64,000 nucleotides of DNA from Streptomyces achromogenes (GTDB taxonomy: Bacteria; Actinomycetota; Actinomycetes; Streptomycetales; Streptomycetaceae), in assembly GCF_030816715.1 (NCBI RefSeq), contig NZ_JAUSYH010000001.1, positions 1,240,001 to 1,304,000 of the forward strand. Direction: 5' to 3'. Shown here piece after piece: positions 61,096 to 64,000 of this stretch (positions are counted from its first letter, which is position 1; the number at the start of each line of letters is the position of its first letter). Below the pieces are notes generated by a model. The model made no database searches. It was not told the origin of the DNA and saw nothing but the letters and a program-made list of their open reading frames with translations. Both the position numbers and the translations under genes were made by a program.

Positions 61096-64000
61096 GGGCC
61101 GCCGACGAGGAGGCGCTGCGCCGGCTGATCACGGACCGGGTGACCGCCTGGCAGGGCGGGCTCGCGGACGCCGGGCCGGCGGGCAGGCCGGCGGATGCGC
61201 CGGAGGACCTGCACAGGGCCGTACCCATGGACGTGCCGCTGGCCGATCTCGGGATGTCCTCGCGGGACGCGGTCGTGCTGGCCGGGGAGCTGTCCCGGCT
61301 GACGGGCCGTGAGCTGCCGGCGACCCTGCTCTGGGAAGCGCCCACCGCCCAGGCGCTGGTGGCGCACCTGTGCGCCACGGCAGCGCAGCACACCGCGGCG
61401 CGGGACACCGCCGCGACGCATGCTCCCGCAGCGGTCGCGGCCGGTGTCCCGGCGGGGTACGGGGAGCCCGTCGCGGTCATCGGGGTGGGGTGCCGGCTGC
61501 CGGGAGGGGTGCACGGGCCGGCCGGCTACTGGCAGCTGCTGTGCGAGGGCGTCGACACGATCGGGCGGGTCCCGGCGGACCGCTGGCGCGACTTCGCCGC
61601 GTTCCCGCCGGCCGAGGCTCCGACGCACGGCGGCTACCTCGACGACGTGGCCGGATTCGACGCCGACTTCTTCCGCATCACCCCGCGTGAGGCCGCGGTG
61701 ATGGACCCGCAGCAGCGGATCCTCCTGGAGGTGGTCCGCGAGACGCTCGACCACGCCGCGGTGCCGGCCACCGCCCTCGCCGGCACGGCCACCGGCGTCT
61801 TCGTCGGCGTCAGCGCCGCCGAGTACGGACAGCTCACCGGCGCCGACGCGGCGGACGTCGACCCCTGGGCGCCGGCCGGCGCGGCGCTCAGCGTGACGGC
61901 GGGACGGCTGGCCTACGCGCTCGACACGCGCGGGCCGAGCATGGCCGTCGACACAGCCTGCTCGTCCTCCCTGGTCGCCCTGCACCACGCCTGCGTCAGT
62001 CTGCGCACCGGCGAGAGCGACACGGCGATCGCCGCCGGGGTCAACCTGCTCCTGTCACCCGTCGTCGGCGTGGCGTTCGGCCAGGCGGGCGCCCTCGCGC
62101 CGGACGGGCGCTGCAAGCCGTTCTCCGCGGCGGCCGACGGCATCGGCCGGGGCGAGGGCTGCGCGGCCGTGCTCCTGAAGCGGCTCTCCGACGCCGAGCG
62201 GGACGGCGACCGCGTCCTCGCCGTCGTGCGGGCCACCGCCGTCAACTCCGACGGCCGCTCCAACGGGCTGCTGGCCCCCAACCCCGCAGCGCAGCAAGCC
62301 CTGTTGACGACCGCGTACGGGCGGGCCGGGCTGGTCGCCGCGCACGTCGACTACGTCGAGGCGCACGGCACGGGCACCCCGCTCGGCGACCCGATCGAGG
62401 CCGGCGCGCTGGACGCGGTGCTGGGAGCGGGCCGCGACCCCGAACAGCCGCTGCTGCTCGGCTCGGTCAAGGGAAACCTCGGCCATCTGGAGGCCGCGGC
62501 GGGCCTCGCCGGGCTGGTGAAGACGGTTCTCGCGCTGCACCACGACCTGATCCCGCCCTCCCTGCACTGCACGCGCGGAAGCGCCGTGGGCGAGGCGCGG
62601 CTGCGGGTGGTGACCGAGCCCGAGCCGTGGCCCCGCTACGGCGGCACGGCCACCGCCGGCGTGTCGGGTTTCGGCTTCAGCGGCGCCAACGCCCACGCGG
62701 TGCTGGAGGAATGGCGGCCCGACGTCCTCCCGCCGCCGGTCGAGGAGCCGGTCGCCCGGCTGCATCTGCTGTCCGACGTCGACGCCGAGCGGGTCCGGGA
62801 CACCGCCGGCCGGCTGGCCGCGTGGCTCCGCACGCCCGAGGGGAGGGCGGCCCGCCCGGCCGACGTGGCGCGGACGCTCGCCGGACGCACCGGCCGCGGT
62901 CCCGTGCGCGCCGCCGTGGTCGCCCACGACGGCGACGAACTGGCCGACTCCATGGGCGCGTTGGCGCAGGGCCGCCCGCATCCGTGCGCGGTGACCGGTG
63001 ACCGTGATCTCGTCGGGCGCGGCCCGGTGTGGGTGTTCTCCGGATACGGCAGCCAGTGGCCGGGCATGGGACGCCGGCTGCTGGCCGAGGAACCGGTGTT
63101 CGCCGCCGCCGTGGAGAAACTCGACGCGCAGCTCGCCGGGGAATGCGGGTTCTCCCTGCACGACCGGCTGACCTCCGAAGACCCCCTGGACTGCCTGGAG
63201 ATCGCGCAGCCCGTGCTGTTCGGGGTGCAGGTGGCGCTCGCCGAGACGTGGCGCGCGTACGGGGTGGAACCGGCCGCGGTGATCGGCCACTCGATGGGCG
63301 AGGTGGCCGCCGCCGTCTGTGCGGGCGCGCTGGAAGTGCCGGAGGCCGCCCGGGTCATCGCCGTACGCGCCCGTCTGCTGGGCGGGCTGCGGGGCGGCGC
63401 GATGGCCGTGGTCGAGGTGGACGACGCCGAACTCGCCGCCCTTCAGAGGGACTTCCCCGGCGTTCAGGTCGCCGTCCACTCCTCGCCCGGGCAGAAGGTG
63501 GTCACCGGGGAGGGGTCGGCGGTCGCGGGGCTCGTGCGCCGGCTCGAGGAGGAGGGACGCGCCGCGCGGGTGATGCGGGTGGCCGGCGCCGGGCACTCGT
63601 CCCAGGTCGATCCGCTGCTGCCGGAGCTGACCGCGGCCCTGGCCGAGGTCCGGGGGCGGCGTCCGCAGGTGCCGGTGTACTCCACCGTCCTCGACGACCC
63701 GCGCGGTGACTGCGCGTTCGACGCCGCCCACTGGGCCGCCAACCTGCGTCGGCCGGTGCGTCTGGACCGGGCCGTCGCTGCGGCGGCGGCCGACGGCCAC
63801 ACCGTGTTCGTGGAGATCTCGCCGCATCCGGTCCTGGCGGGGCCGATCGCCGACACCGTGCCCGGCGCGCTCGCGGTGGGCTCCCTGCGTCGCGACGCGG
63901 ACGGCGGCGCCGCGTTCCTCACGCAGGTGGGCGCCCTGTACGCGGCGGGGCTGCCCCTGCCGCCGCCGGCGGGCCGCGTCGTCGACGTGCCCGCACCGCG
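61092..64000 (+). CDS. Type I polyketide synthase, ACP-KS-AT, Pks13-like (partial, runs off window)
   Basis: The open frame continues through the right edge (about 969 residues seen). Order: N-terminal ACP (residues 1-95, LGMSSRDAV with the attachment Ser at 56 or 57), KS (about 115-540; Cys290 in DTACSSSLVALH, His425 in EAHGTGTPLGDP, His465 in NLGHLEAA), linker, and AT from about 646 (nucleophile Ser734 in GHSMGEV). The AT specificity region reads GAGHSSQVD, not the malonyl HAFH or methylmalonyl YASH. Domain order and Ser/Cys positions match mycobacterial Pks13, which condenses two fatty acyl units. Later domains lie beyond the window. Confidence 0.92.
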   Translation, partial: MRAADEEALRRLITDRVTAWQGGLADAGPAGRPADAPEDLHRAVPMDVPLADLGMSSRDAVVLAGELSRLTGRELPATLLWEAPTAQALVAHLCATAAQHTAARDTAATHAPAAVAAGVPAGYGEPVAVIGVGCRLPGGVHGPAGYWQLLCEGVDTIGRVPADRWRDFAAFPPAEAPTHGGYLDDVAGFDADFFRITPREAAVMDPQQRILLEVVRETLDHAAVPATALAGTATGVFVGVSAAEYGQLTGADAADVDPWAPAGAALSVTAGRLAYALDTRGPSMAVDTACSSSLVALHHACVSLRTGESDTAIAAGVNLLLSPVVGVAFGQAGALAPDGRCKPFSAAADGIGRGEGCAAVLLKRLSDAERDGDRVLAVVRATAVNSDGRSNGLLAPNPAAQQALLTTAYGRAGLVAAHVDYVEAHGTGTPLGDPIEAGALDAVLGAGRDPEQPLLLGSVKGNLGHLEAAAGLAGLVKTVLALHHDLIPPSLHCTRGSAVGEARLRVVTEPEPWPRYGGTATAGVSGFGFSGANAHAVLEEWRPDVLPPPVEEPVARLHLLSDVDAERVRDTAGRLAAWLRTPEGRAARPADVARTLAGRTGRGPVRAAVVAHDGDELADSMGALAQGRPHPCAVTGDRDLVGRGPVWVFSGYGSQWPGMGRRLLAEEPVFAAAVEKLDAQLAGECGFSLHDRLTSEDPLDCLEIAQPVLFGVQVALAETWRAYGVEPAAVIGHSMGEVAAAVCAGALEVPEAARVIAVRARLLGGLRGGAMAVVEVDDAELAALQRDFPGVQVAVHSSPGQKVVTGEGSAVAGLVRRLEEEGRAARVMRVAGAGHSSQVDPLLPELTAALAEVRGRRPQVPVYSTVLDDPRGDCAFDAAHWAANLRRPVRLDRAVAAAAADGHTVFVEISPHPVLAGPIADTVPGALAVGSLRRDADGGAAFLTQVGALYAAGLPLPPPAGRVVDVPAP

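Overview
The window is a 64 kb piece of an actinomycete chromosome, almost certainly Streptomyces. It has very high G+C, strong third-position G/C bias (hence many long false antisense frames), GTG and TTG starts, GGAGG-type ribosome binding sites, and many families typical of the genus (DUF6421, DUF5997, DUF5134, DUF6214-like, LVIVD/DUF305 pair, Rv1733c-like membrane protein). I see no rRNA, tRNA, CRISPR array, intact insertion sequence or prophage.

Layout. 1-9 kb: flavin reductase, a divergent thioredoxin/DUF4395 pair around a 20-bp palindrome, a PlsC-type acyltransferase, a transglutaminase-like protein, the operon DUF6421-SDR-threonine aldolase, GDPD, GNAT and a glyoxalase-fold protein. 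9-20 kb: a second glyoxalase-fold protein, a MarR regulator with a repeat-rich N-terminus, DUF5134 and M56 membrane proteins, a PAP2 phosphatase coupled to an unknown zinc-ribbon protein, a HAD phosphatase, a TetR regulator with a clear operator, LVIVD and DUF305 exported proteins, and an FprA-type ferredoxin reductase. 20-23 kb: a HelD-family protein (probable HelR) preceded by an exact copy of the rifamycin-associated element as I remember it. 23-34 kb: polysaccharide-degrading secreted enzymes (CE1 esterase-CBM2, PL3 pectate lyase, GH12 cellulase-CBM2) and a LacI/CebR-like regulator, with three TGGGAGCGCTCCCA-type boxes. PaaX, an AidB-like dehydrogenase, a beta-propeller protein and a decayed hydrolase lie between them. 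34-42 kb: uracil-DNA glycosylase, BadF-type kinase, sirohydrochlorin chelatase homologue, lactonase-fold protein, FUSC permease-like protein, AsnC regulator, a headless LysR-type protein with DUF5997, and a cold-shock protein.

42.6-55.3 kb is one tightly coupled five-gene operon: a DUF4132-like protein, a 1669-residue protein of unknown family, a MoxR AAA+ ATPase, a DUF5682-VWA fusion, and a SWIM zinc-finger protein. It resembles the uncharacterised E. coli yehI/L/M/P/Q set. I read it as a chaperone-like or conflict-type NTPase system of unknown function.

57.7-64 kb (open at the right edge) holds an acyl-CoA carboxylase beta subunit, a fatty acyl-AMP ligase and a type I PKS with the order ACP-KS-AT. 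This matches the mycobacterial AccD4-FadD32-Pks13 mycolate-condensing triad in parts and in catalytic residue positions. That is unexpected in an organism that should not make mycolic acids. An atypical P450 is transcribed divergently from it. The triad and the five-gene operon are the two most interesting systems here.
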